A stretch of 41,037 nt of DNA from DATCMA01 sp036563645 (GTDB taxonomy: Bacteria; Actinomycetota; Actinomycetes; Mycobacteriales; Micromonosporaceae): contig DATCMA010000040.1 in the NCBI GenBank assembly GCA_036563645.1, positions 1 to 41,037 on the forward strand, in the 5' to 3' direction. Every line of letters begins with the position of its first letter. Positions within the stretch are counted from its first letter, which is position 1. Shown here in pieces: positions 27,605-35,503 of the stretch. Below the pieces are notes generated by a model. It did not search any database and was not told where the DNA came from. It was given only the letters and a program-made list of their open reading frames with translations. Both the position numbers and the translations under genes were made by a program.

Positions 27605-28056
27605 CGCCATCCCGCGACGTCCCCGCACGTACCCACCGCGTTCGTCGATGGGGGCTTGTGCCCCGCTGGCGTGACATCCGTCCGTTGGGAACCCGCCCAG
27701 CGGCAGCAGGCTGAGGAGCAGCGGGTGGGCCGGTAGAAGTCGCAGGGCTGCTGGCACTGCCGGCTGGACGATCCGCCGAGTGGCACCGCGCTGATGGTGT
27801 GCGAGTGGCCGGCGATCTCGCTGTGACAGCGGTGAGGTTTGCGGACGAAAACTTGCTCACCCATGCTCAAATGATTGTTGCCGCCAGAAATGCGTATTGA
27901 TAGCAAAGTGTCTATATATATTGGGCGCTGCCTATCAGGAAAGGAGGCACGTGTCGTAACCTTTTTCCCGTAGTAGGGCTGCGAAGTGTTTGTCGGTTTT
28001 CAATTATAGGGTTGTCCCGCAGTTCGTCCCACAACAGCGTGGTTAGCAACGATGAA
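27605..28056. other. Non-coding / degraded stretch after tRNA-Pro
   Basis: I see no intact gene here. The left half (to ~27830) has coding-like composition with short in-frame fragments: RWEPAQRQQAEEQR is open until a TAG at 27734, and CWHCRLDDPPSGTALMVCEW follows in the same frame up to a TGA at 27824. The right half is AT-rich, with a TATATATA run at 27913-27920 and a near-perfect Shine-Dalgarno (AGGAAAGGAGG, 27937-27947) followed by GTG-TCG-TAA. It ends at the 3' end of the reverse-strand NTPase gene. Confidence 0.5.
27671..27826 (+). pseudogene. Possible small-gene remnant with in-frame TAG
   Basis: From GTG 27671 the frame reads 21 residues (VTSVRWEPAQRQQAEEQR and three more) to TAG 27734. 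It then continues 29 further residues, including CWHC and a Leu-Met-Val-Cys-Glu-Trp-Pro stretch, to TGA 27824. The composition is protein-like on both sides of the TAG. No ribosome site is visible. It could be a decayed gene or chance. Confidence 0.3.
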
Positions 28057-28244
28057 TCAACGCTCAAATTCATCGGCTATCCGCAGAAGTAATGTGGGAT
28101 CGAAGTCGCCGATGGCTGGAAACAGCCTACGTAATTCGGTCTTAGTCATCGCCCAGGCCAGTAGTCTGCGCGCACGCGCTCGGTCCAAGTGAGTGATAAC
28201 CGCAGCTACTGCTTCTGGTATTGCGCCCGGATCGGTGATGGTGC

Positions 28245-28585
28245 GGGTGATGTGTTCGGCTCGGTCGAGCTGTCCGCACTTGGCGAGGGTGCTGGCGAGG
28301 TCGCTGAGTACCCAGGCTTGATCGGAGGGGTTGGTGAGGGTGTGGTCGGCTTGTTCTGCTTGTTGGGCGATGTGTTCGGCTCGGTCGAGGTGCCCGCGCT
28401 CGGCGAGGGTGTTGGCCAGGGTGGTGAGTACCCAGGCTTGATGGATGGGGTTGGTGATGCTGCGGGCAATGTGTTCGGCTCGGTCGAGGTGCCCGCGCTT
28501 GGCGAGGGTGTTGGCCAGGTTGGTGAGCGCCCAGGCTTTGCGCTCGGGGTCGGCGATGGAGTAGGCCAGGGCCTCGGCCCGTAAC
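28245..28585 (-). repeat. Coding repeats, 99-bp units, in the NTPase gene
   Basis: Three near-copies containing TGTGTTCGGC(T)CGGTCGAG start at 28251, 28371 and 28470. The spacing is 120 and 99 bp, the longer unit carrying a 21-bp insertion. They encode 33-residue helical hairpins of consensus AWxLxxLAxTLAxxGxLDRAEHI. DNA similarity between units is high, so slippage or recombination could change copy number. Confidence 0.8.
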
Positions 28586-28605
28586 ACATTGCCGAACATT
28601 GCCGA
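28586..28605. repeat. 10-bp tandem duplication causing a frameshift
   Basis: ACATTGCCGA (plus strand) occurs twice in direct tandem. On the reverse strand this puts the TPR region of the NTPase out of frame. Removing one copy fuses AVWAALGNV directly to LRAEALAYSIADPER in one open frame. Confidence 0.9.
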
Positions 28606-30023
28606 GCGCGGCCCACACCGCTGGCAAATTCACAGGAATGTGGATGTTGCGCTCGGCCAGGAACTCTCGAGCGCGGGCCAACGTAACCAGTGTATCCAGA
28701 TCTGGTACGTCCTGTTCACACAAGATCTGTTGACAGGCAGTTACTTCAGCCAGGCCGGCGGCATCACCACCGCTAACGTCCAGCATCCGATTCAGGCGTT
28801 CCCGATCGGTTGCCAAAGCCACCATCCGCTCTATCTCGCCAGAAGCGCGTAGCATCCGGTGATAACCATGCAATAGGTATTCCGGTGTCCCATCCGGCCA
28901 ACCCAAATTCTGGTATTTGTCTGCCCAGGCATGAATTGCCTTCCGATACTCAGACAGCTTCTGTTCACCCAGGTATTCGGCTGCGGCCGCGTGGAGTTCC
29001 TCATGTGCCAGCACATAGACCCTCGCCCCCGTCTCCGGCTGCCAGATACTGCTCCGAGTGCTAAAACTCCGGCCGGATACCGCACGAAGCAGCTGGTCAA
29101 CCTCCCCTGGTGACGTGCCGGTCAACTCGGCCAGGTCATGGCGGCTCAATCCACCCCCGGCCGCCACGATGAAGCCCAGCAGGTCACGCTTTGTCTTGTC
29201 GCCGGAAAGCAGCTGACCCAGTTCCCGTTCCGCATCGTCCCTGATCGCTTGTGCTGCGGGAGATGGCCTTAGCTTCCGTATGATCGCCGGATTCCGTAGT
29301 GGATGCTGCGCGGGCACGTCAGCTGGTACAGGTGGGTGTGGTCGGCTTGCCACCACGACCCGCATCCCGTGTTGCGGCACAGCGGGCAACAGCGCGGCGA
29401 TGCTATGCGCGCCCGGGCCGATCCTCACCCCTTGGTCCTCGTCAAGGCCATCGACAACCAAGATCAGGCGCTCTCCGCGCTCGCGGCAGAGCTGTGCCGC
29501 CTCGTCTAGCAGGCGGCTATACCACGCTTGCTGCGTGGCCTCGGGGAACAGTGGCGGCATCGGCTGGCCCAGTAGCTCAGCCAGCTGCTCGATCACCGTA
29601 GGTAGGAAGGCGGTGCGATCGCTTTGACCGGCGAACCGGTTGGTGATGAAGAACGACACCACCCGAACCCTGGGCGGAGGATGCAAGACAAAGGTGGCCA
29701 TCAAGGCCGACTTGCCCGCCCACGGCGGCCCCTGCCACCAGAGGTACGTCTGATCGTGGTCACCGGTGCAGAACTCGGCCAGCTCAGCTAGTTCGGCTTC
29801 GCGACCAATCAGTTCCCAAGGGAAGATGTTCTTGACTTGAGCCAGATATACCGATCGAGCTACGGGCGCCCTGGGCAGATTGACATCCCCATGGACGATG
29901 AGCTGTCCGGTGTTCACAAGACTGCCCGCACCGCCGACCGCGTCGCCGGTCTCGCGTATGGTGCTCTTCATCCGCGGATAGTCCACGACAGACCGTCCTA
30001 TATGGATTTGCCCCTACCGGGAT

Positions 30024-30374
30024 TCAGGTGAGGTGAACACCGGTATTGGCGTCCCCATCGGCGGATTCCGCATCGCCCGTTCGCTCGACCTGCACATTGT
30101 TTTTCAGCGCATCGGCTGGGCCGGTCACCCCGGTGTTGGCCAGCCCATTGCCGTGGGCCGTGGCACGGCAGGTCTTCGCAACACGGATATTGCCGCCGCC
30201 TGAGGCCGTCGGCACCGCAGCCCAGATCATTACCCCGACTGCGGCCACCCCAGCCAGCGCCGAGATAGCGGAGGCGGCCTTCTCAGTGTGCTCCCATCCC
30301 AAGACTGCGAACACCCCGGCCAGCACAGCCACGGTCGCCGCCGTGCCCGCGAGTACCCATCGACGTCTCGTCAC
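30024..30374 (-). CDS. Small two-TM protein with duplicated Gly/Asn motif tail (candidate effector of locus A)
   Basis: 116 residues from GTG 30374. TM1 is residues ~7-27 (VLAGTAATVAVLAGVFAVLG) and TM2 ~34-54 (ASAISALAGVAAVGVMIWAA), with a short loop. The tail has two pseudo-repeats: residues 63-83 (IRVAKTCRATAHGNGLANTG then V) and 94-113 (VQVERTGDAESADGDANTGV), separated by a 10-residue linker. The N-terminus of the downstream NTPase carries one similar motif. It is the first gene of the pair. No family name is recognised. Tail orientation (cytoplasmic or outside) cannot be decided from sequence; a cytoplasmic tail is needed for the signalling model. Confidence 0.7.
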   Translation of the reverse strand: MTRRRWVLAGTAATVAVLAGVFAVLGWEHTEKAASAISALAGVAAVGVMIWAAVPTASGGGNIRVAKTCRATAHGNGLANTGVTGPADALKNNVQVERTGDAESADGDANTGVHLT

Positions 30375-30874
30375 ACCAGTACTGTTCGTACCTATCGCCT
30401 GCGACTATGCCGAGCCTGGGAACCATATCATCGATGTGATACGACCGTTAGCAGTCACGTGATCGCGGCGGGTACAAGCCCAGCTCACCCGGCTTGTTGG
30501 TGTGCTATCGACCTTTGCTGAAGATCTTTGTGGATGACGCTCCGCCGGGGAGCACGCGGGGGCCATCGGGCCGGACGCAGAGGGCCGTGCCGGCAGCGGA
30601 ACGCATCGACATCCTTCTTTACAAACTCTGCACAAGACGGTTTCCTCCTTGTTAGCGGAGGTACGTGAGGACCGTTCGCGAGGCCCTGGTGATGGGCGCT
30701 CTGTGCGCACAGGGCGTGGCGTCGGGCGCGCGGAAGCGAGCCCGCACGGCGCTCTTCCGGCCTTGAACCCGTGGCCCACGGCGCGGTCCTGCCGTGCCTC
30801 CGACCACGACCGCGCCGGCCGCTGCCCCAGCGGCATCGGCGGCGGCCGGACGTGACCTGAGGAGGAATATGCAG
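30375..30874. other. 500-nt divergent intergenic region (locus A / GH62)
   Basis: It must hold the reverse promoter of locus A and the forward promoter and leader of the GH62 gene. I see an inverted repeat TATCA-N6-TGATA at 30426-30441, 52-67 nt upstream of the locus A start, which could be an operator. A short hairpin (30644-30648 with 30657-30661) lies in the GH62 leader. I see no CebR-type site (TGGGAGCGCTCCCA). The reading frames crossing the right half look like Arg/Pro/Ala-rich shadows without codon bias. Confidence 0.4.
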
Positions 30875-32341
30875 ATGCGTATGCCCTGGCGAGCGCGGTC
30901 AGCCCGCAGCTCCGCTGGCCCGACCACGGCGCTGCCCCGGCGGACTGTGCGCCGCAACCTCGCGCTCGGCGCCGTCCCCCTTCTGCTGGTCGGAAGCGTC
31001 TGGCTGACGGCACAGCCCGCTCAGGCCGCCATCGCCTGCCGGGTCGACTACACGATCAATGCGAGCTGGCCGGGCGGCTTCACCGCCAACGTCACCATCC
31101 ACAACCTCGGTGAGGCGATCAACGGCTGGCGGCTGACCTGGTCCTTCGACGCCGGGCAGCAGATCACCCAAATTTGGAACGCCACCCACACCCAGTCCGG
31201 CTCGTCGGTCACCGCCACTAACGTCTCCTACAACGCCGCTATCCCCAGCGGCGGCAGCGTGAACTTCGGATTCAACGGATCCTGGAACGGAGCCAACCCA
31301 GTGCCTAGCTCGTTCGCCCTGAACGGTGTGACCTGCACGGGCAGCCCGGGCACGCCCGCTCCACCCTCGACGCCGCCTTCGACGCCGTCGTCCCCGCCGA
31401 CGTCCAGCCCGTCACCGGAACCGACCACCACCTGCGATCTGCCGTCGCAGTACCGCTGGACGTCAACGGGCCCGCTGGCGGACCCGAAGCCGGGGTGGGT
31501 CTCGCTCAAGGACTTCACCCACGTCGTCTACAACGGCAAGCACCTGGTGTACGCGACGACGCACGACACCGGAACCCGATGGGGTTCGATGTACTTCGAC
31601 CCTTTCACGAACTGGTCGGATATGGCGTCGGCCCGGCAGAACGAGATGCCCTTCTCCGCCGTCGCGCCCACGCTGATCTATTTCGCCCCGAAGAACATCT
31701 GGGTGCTCGCCTACCAGTGGGGCCGGTACCCCTTCTCCTACCGGACCTCGACCGATCCGACCAACCCGTACAGCTGGTCGGAGGAGCAGCCGCTGTTCAC
31801 CGGTAGCATCTCCGATTCCCCGACGGGGCCGATCGACCAGACCCTGATCGGCGATGACAAGAACATGTACCTGTTCTTCGCCGGGGACAACGGCAAGATC
31901 TACCGGGCGAGCATGCCGATCGAGAACTTCCCGGGCAACTTCGGCTCGACGGCGACGGTGGTCATGAGCGACTCGACCTTCAACCTGTTCGAGGCGGTCG
32001 AGGTTTACACGCTCAAGGGCCAGAACAAGTACCTCATGCTCGTTGAGGCGATCGGATCGCAAGGGTGGCGCTACTTCCGCTCCTTCACCGCCACCAGGCT
32101 GGACGGCACGTGGACGCCGCAGGCCGCGACGGAGAGCAACCCGTTCGCGGGCAAGGCCAACAGCGGCGCCACCTGGACCAACGACATCAGCCACGGCGAT
32201 CTGGTGCGCATCAACCCTGATCAGACCAAGACGGTCGATCCGTGTAATCTGCAGCTGCTCTACCAAGGGCGTTCGACCGACTCCGGCGGCGAATACGATC
32301 TCCTGCCCTACCGGCCAGGGCTACTGACGCTGCAGCGCTGA
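30875..32341 (+). CDS. Secreted CBM2-GH62 alpha-L-arabinofuranosidase
   Basis: 488 residues. A twin-Arg-rich signal region ends near AQPAQA (residue ~51). A family 2 carbohydrate-binding module (residues ~54-154) follows, with flanking Cys (IACRVDYTINASWPGGF to LNGVTCTG) and the exposed Trp residues of CBM2. A Pro/Ser/Thr linker (~155-184) leads to GH62 (~185-488). GH62 markers are LKDFTHVVYNGKHLVYATTH with the putative catalytic base Asp, GPIDQTLIGDD, and LFEAVEVY with the putative acid Glu. The family removes arabinose side chains from arabinoxylan with inversion. ATG 30875 lies 9 nt from GGAGG (30861-30865); ATG 30869 is only 3 nt away. An isolated gene with its own terminator. Confidence 0.94.
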   Translation: MRMPWRARSARSSAGPTTALPRRTVRRNLALGAVPLLLVGSVWLTAQPAQAAIACRVDYTINASWPGGFTANVTIHNLGEAINGWRLTWSFDAGQQITQIWNATHTQSGSSVTATNVSYNAAIPSGGSVNFGFNGSWNGANPVPSSFALNGVTCTGSPGTPAPPSTPPSTPSSPPTSSPSPEPTTTCDLPSQYRWTSTGPLADPKPGWVSLKDFTHVVYNGKHLVYATTHDTGTRWGSMYFDPFTNWSDMASARQNEMPFSAVAPTLIYFAPKNIWVLAYQWGRYPFSYRTSTDPTNPYSWSEEQPLFTGSISDSPTGPIDQTLIGDDKNMYLFFAGDNGKIYRASMPIENFPGNFGSTATVVMSDSTFNLFEAVEVYTLKGQNKYLMLVEAIGSQGWRYFRSFTATRLDGTWTPQAATESNPFAGKANSGATWTNDISHGDLVRINPDQTKTVDPCNLQLLYQGRSTDSGGEYDLLPYRPGLLTLQR

Positions 32342-32392
32342 CAGCCTGACCCGGGTTAGGTTCGCGATCGCGGCGCGCGATCAGGGTTGAGC

Positions 32393-32424
32393 GGCGGGCT
32401 CGGCAGTCGCCGAGCCCGCCCTTT
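32393..32424. terminator. Strong terminator after the GH62 gene
   Basis: A 12-bp perfect GC stem (32393-32404 with 32409-32420), loop AGTC, is followed by CTTTC. It lies between the GH62 gene and the convergent lipoprotein gene and may serve both directions. Confidence 0.9.
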
Positions 32425-32510
32425 CATGTGCGCGGCCAAACCTCCGGGGCCGATGGTGGTGGCGTCATTCGATGCTCAATTCATCGATGGTGGTTTGGTG
32501 GAGGGAGCCA

Positions 32511-33047
32511 TCAGAAGTCGTTGGCAGGATCTTCTCCCGGGATGGGGAGATAGCACGGTGTGGCGACGGTCAACGCGAGACGTTCGCCATCCTTACTGGC
32601 CGATATGGTCATAGTGATTCCAGATTTCGGATCGCGGGTTGACAAGACGCCACCTTGCTCATTTGATAGAGTTTGATCTATTATGATTTCGTAGCCTCGC
32701 TGCTCCCACATATTCCGGATTCGGGCGAGGATATCGATCTGCTCATCGGCGGGAACTGAGATGTTTGCGAATCCGGCGAGATTCCAGCGGCCGTCGGCAG
32801 GCATCTCACCGCGTATGCCAATGCAGGGAGCCGTGCTCGTGGTCCATCTATCTAGTGGCTTACTGGCAAGATCGGCAACTGCCTGGGCTTGGATACGTGC
32901 TGCTTGGGCAGCTTCGGCCTTGGATTTGGTTTCCAATTGTATCTCCTCAATAGCCTTTCCCGTGCACCCGGTCAGCAGGAGTAGCCCTGTTATTGCAATG
33001 GTGACTGAAGACGGAAAGCAATCCCGAGTGGGCATAGATCGCTTCAT
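32511..33047 (-). CDS. Putative lipoprotein, candidate immunity partner
   Basis: 178 residues. A signal peptide with lipobox (ITGLLLLTGC) is followed by an Ala/Gln/Lys-rich helix and a globular alpha/beta domain ending LALTVATPCYLPIPGEDP. The two later Cys residues could form a disulphide, fitting an outer-face location. ATG 33047 overlaps the stop of the DUF1023 hydrolase (ATGA), so the two are translationally coupled. No family is recognised. Coupled placement after a WXG/hydrolase pair suggests a protective or regulatory role, by analogy only. Confidence 0.72.
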   Translation of the reverse strand: MKRSMPTRDCFPSSVTIAITGLLLLTGCTGKAIEEIQLETKSKAEAAQAARIQAQAVADLASKPLDRWTTSTAPCIGIRGEMPADGRWNLAGFANISVPADEQIDILARIRNMWEQRGYEIIIDQTLSNEQGGVLSTRDPKSGITMTISASKDGERLALTVATPCYLPIPGEDPANDF

Positions 33048-34732
33048 CGTGTCGCCTCGTGCTGCAAAGAGGCCTCGCTGTAGTTGCCGACGATGATCGC
33101 ACCCTGGGAGTGGAGCACGAGGCTGCCGTCTTCCCAGTATCCACTATGGCCGGAGGTATCGACGTGGAGAACATTCCCGCCGAAATCTGGATCGTGCGGA
33201 GGTGGACCGTGGAACTGGTTGGCTAGATGGGCAAGGCCCCTCAGCCCAACCCGGGCTACTTCATCAGCTAGAGTGCCTGGCACTTCCGGAACCATGCGGG
33301 AAACCACCTCAGGGCGCGCGATGATATCGTCGGCCGCGGCCCCAACCCACACGTGCTGACCGCCCACGTTGAATTCGCTGGCGTTCTCGACACGCATTCC
33401 CGGGCTGCCGAGGGCGATGATGTCATCAGCGGCTAGCCCATCTCCGGACTTGGCAGCCTCGCCGACGACGGTGGAGCCGTAGCTGTGGCCGATAACGGTG
33501 ACGTGAGACGGGGTGTCGTCGTGGGCCGCACGGAGCCCGTCGACGAACGCGTCGAGGGCCTTGGCGCCTTCCTTCGACTTGTCGCCGAACGGGGCGGAAA
33601 CGATGTCCACGCCGATGCTCGGGGTGTCGTAGCCGATCCAGGCGATTATCGATACTGCTGCGTCGGGAGGAGCGAAGTTCAGCGCGGAGTCGTGCAGTTG
33701 GTTTGCCCTCCCGATTTGCCCACGGAAGTCATTCAGCTTTGTTCCGACGCCGGGTACCAGAACGGCCGTGTGATCAGCGGTATCCGGGTTGCCGATCGCG
33801 ATGGCCGCCTTCCCGTCCCCGACCGGGTCGATCGACAGGAGGTAGAGGCGCTTGTGCGGAGGATTCGTCTCTGATTGCTCCAGTCGTTCGAGCAGTTTGA
33901 AGGCTCGCTCGTGCTCTGGGTTGCCGCTGTCCCGATGGTTGGCGATGGTGTCGCCGATGAAGTTGCGGAGGGCGAGCCGGTTGGCGTAATCACGATCGAC
34001 GGCGGGTAGGCCGTCGAGCGCACCGAGCCGCTCGGGAAACGCGGTGAGCAGCACCTGTCGCTCGTCAGTCGACAAGCTGCTCCACCAGTCTTTGACGGCT
34101 TTGGGATCGGTGCCGGGAGTGGGAATGCTGTCCGCGCTCAGCCCCAAGGCCTCCGCGGCGGCCTTGGCCGCCTCCGTAGCCTTGTTGTACTCCCAGGCGG
34201 AGTGGCCTTCGTCGTCTGCTGGCTTGAGGGCGCGGAGCGCCCGCGCTGTCCGCTCATCGGACTCGGTCGCTTCATCGAGAATTCGGGAGATGAGCTTGCC
34301 GTAGATCTCCGCGTTCTCCAGCGCTCGACGCTCGGCCAGCTCCTGTTCGGGCGTGAGGTGAGGACCCGAGGGGAACGACGTGAACACCCGGCCATCGTCA
34401 TCGACGCGCAGCCCGGCCGCGATCGCACCATTGACCGCGGACAAGAGCCGGCGCCGCAGATCCTCAAACTGCTCGACAGCGTTACGCAAGACACTGGCCG
34501 TGGTGCGCGCCCGCATGCTGACGACCTCGAGCTCGTCGTCGAGGTTGTCGGCACAAGCCAACGCCGCTGTCGCGGCGTCGCCTTGCCAACCGGAGCTGCG
34601 GAGAAAGCCCGTCAGGTCGGATACGCATCGGTTGTCCACGTGGTCGAACGCTTTCGCCACTGCGCGCCATGCCTGGGCCGCCTCGGCCAGTGGCCCAAGA
34701 CGCGCATATCGAAGGTCCGCGAAGGTCACCAC
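33044..34732 (-). CDS. WXG-like/DUF1023 alpha/beta hydrolase (candidate type VII effector)
   Basis: 562 residues from GTG 34732. Residues ~1-105 form a WXG100-type helical hairpin with W49-Q50-G51 (FLRSSGWQGDAATAA). A helical linker leads to the DUF1023 hydrolase domain (~290-562). The nucleophile elbow is VIGHSYGST with Ser417, the acid is probably Asp468/469 (GAAADDII), and the base is His529 (DTSGHSGYW). DUF1023 proteins are predicted lipases or esterases of actinobacteria, often encoded with WXG proteins. A 6-nt gap separates it from the WXG-like gene upstream, and the lipoprotein gene overlaps downstream. A lipid substrate is inferred from family only. Confidence 0.85.
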   Translation of the reverse strand: MVTFADLRYARLGPLAEAAQAWRAVAKAFDHVDNRCVSDLTGFLRSSGWQGDAATAALACADNLDDELEVVSMRARTTASVLRNAVEQFEDLRRRLLSAVNGAIAAGLRVDDDGRVFTSFPSGPHLTPEQELAERRALENAEIYGKLISRILDEATESDERTARALRALKPADDEGHSAWEYNKATEAAKAAAEALGLSADSIPTPGTDPKAVKDWWSSLSTDERQVLLTAFPERLGALDGLPAVDRDYANRLALRNFIGDTIANHRDSGNPEHERAFKLLERLEQSETNPPHKRLYLLSIDPVGDGKAAIAIGNPDTADHTAVLVPGVGTKLNDFRGQIGRANQLHDSALNFAPPDAAVSIIAWIGYDTPSIGVDIVSAPFGDKSKEGAKALDAFVDGLRAAHDDTPSHVTVIGHSYGSTVVGEAAKSGDGLAADDIIALGSPGMRVENASEFNVGGQHVWVGAAADDIIARPEVVSRMVPEVPGTLADEVARVGLRGLAHLANQFHGPPPHDPDFGGNVLHVDTSGHSGYWEDGSLVLHSQGAIIVGNYSEASLQHEATR

Positions 34733-34738
34733 CGCTCG

Positions 34739-35041
34739 TCACCGCCCCCGAATGTCTAAGCGAGCCGCGTTGGCGACGTCGGTGTTTCGGTAGTCCATGG
34801 CGCACCCGCGCAGCGCGTCGCCGTACTTCTCGAGGTAACCGGCGAGCTTTCTCAAGTCGTCGCTCCACGCCCAGGACAGCTCCTCGAGCGCTCTGCGGGT
34901 GTGCCAGCCCGGCAGCCCGGACGCTGCTTCCTCCGTGTTCGTCGTGATGCGCGACCTCGTGCTGCGTACGTGTTCGCGCAGATCGTCGCAGACCCGGGCG
35001 GCCTGTTCCAGCACCCCGGGATCGACGCGGACTTCGGTCAC
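34739..35041 (-). CDS. WXG100-like secretion partner protein
   Basis: 100 residues, two long helices: EVRVDPGVLEQAARVCDDLR, then after SGLPGWHT the helix RRALEELSWAWSDDLRKLAG. The turn has W46-H-T in place of the classical W-x-G. The C-terminus carries a type VII secretion signal, YxxxD (Y84-R-N-T-D88). Length (~100) is typical of EsxA-like or ESX-associated proteins. GTG 35041 has a strong ribosome site (GGGGAGG) 5 nt upstream. It heads the three-gene operon. No ESX secretion machinery lies in this window. Confidence 0.8.
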   Translation of the reverse strand: MTEVRVDPGVLEQAARVCDDLREHVRSTRSRITTNTEEAASGLPGWHTRRALEELSWAWSDDLRKLAGYLEKYGDALRGCAMDYRNTDVANAARLDIRGR

Positions 35042-35069
35042 GTCACCTCCCCAGGACTGACGGCCGCCT

Positions 35070-35097
35070 ACCGTAGTCGGTTGATTACCCAGAACAA
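35070..35097 (-). promoter_or_regulatory. Candidate promoter of the WXG-hydrolase-lipoprotein operon
   Basis: On the reverse strand, TTGTTC (35097-35092) and TACGGT (35075-35070) are spaced by 16 nt, 29 nt before the GTG start. The -10 fits the actinobacterial TANNNT pattern; the -35 is moderate. Confidence 0.4.
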
Positions 35098-35415
35098 TCG
35101 GAATTTTGACAACTGCTCACATTGCCTGTCTGCTGTGGATAGCCACCACGAATGGTGGAATTTCGTGTATCGGCCGATAGATTCTCGCGAGGGATATTGG
35201 CGTTTCCTCGCCGCTGGCTATCGGCGGGATGTGGCGTCCCTCGCTTGTGGTCTCTTACGTGGTGGCCGCGGCGTGACGTCGTCCTCCCTGCGGACGTCGT
35301 CGTCTCGCTCGTGCGGGTCGCACTCGCTCGTGAGACTGTTTCGGAATTTCTCGGCTTGGCGGCAACTTGGATAGTTACTGAGCAGTTACTACAGTTGATA
35401 TTCAGCCGCGCGACA

Positions 35416-35444
35416 TTGACATGCGTTGGCCCTGCCGTGAATTT
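35416..35444 (+). promoter_or_regulatory. Candidate promoter of locus B
   Basis: A perfect -35 TTGACA (35416-35421), a 17-nt spacer and GAATTT (35439-35444) lie about 60 nt before the GTG start. The leader contains the palindrome TTGATCAA at about 35472. The -10 is imperfect. Confidence 0.45.
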
Positions 35445-35503
35445 GTCAAGAGCGTGTGCCCGATCAGGGTCTTGATCAACCTCGTGCGGCCTGGAGGTGC
35501 GGG

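Larger units (their letters stand above)
28057..29986 (-). pseudogene. STAND-like P-loop NTPase with helical repeats, split by a 10-bp duplication
   Basis: From GTG 29986 (alternative ATG 29971) the protein has an N-terminal motif (TIRETGDAVGGAGSLVNTGQ, residues 9-28) and a LIGREAELAELAEFC lead-in. Walker A GPPWAGKS is at 86-93, Walker B LILVVDGLDED at 174-184, and VVVASRP fits a STAND/NACHT sensor. A winged-helix-like region follows. The C-terminus is built of ~33-residue TPR-like units (AWALTNLANTLAKRGHLDRA). The frame breaks at 28586-28605, where TCGGCAATGT (reverse strand) is duplicated; with one copy the frame runs 639 residues to the stop at 28057, otherwise it continues out of frame in Pro/Arg-rich nonsense to 28142. 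STAND ATPases are signal-gated switches in cell death and defence. It is 37 nt downstream of the small membrane protein and probably co-transcribed. It may be a recent pseudogene, a phase-variable gene or an assembly error. Confidence 0.8.
35042..35503. other. 462-nt divergent intergenic region
   Basis: It separates the reverse WXG operon from forward locus B. It holds the two candidate promoters listed separately, and a direct repeat GTTACT (35373-35389 region). GC is visibly lower near 35085-35160 and 35340-35450. Frames open here (for example 35152-35475 forward) lack a ribosome site and conserved content; I see no convincing gene. Confidence 0.5.

Noticed and set aside
30375..30874. CebR/CelR operator before the GH62 gene
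   Set aside because: No TGGGAGCGCTCCCA-like palindrome was found; only short weak hairpins.
30405..31013. Reverse-strand Arg/Ala/Ser-rich ORF
   Set aside because: It overlaps the signal peptide and CBM2 region of the GH62 gene and has no ribosome site or recognisable domain.
35152..35475. Forward 107-residue ORF before locus B
   Set aside because: No ribosome site, no domain, and mixed composition with a frameshifted look; it would also cover the candidate promoter.
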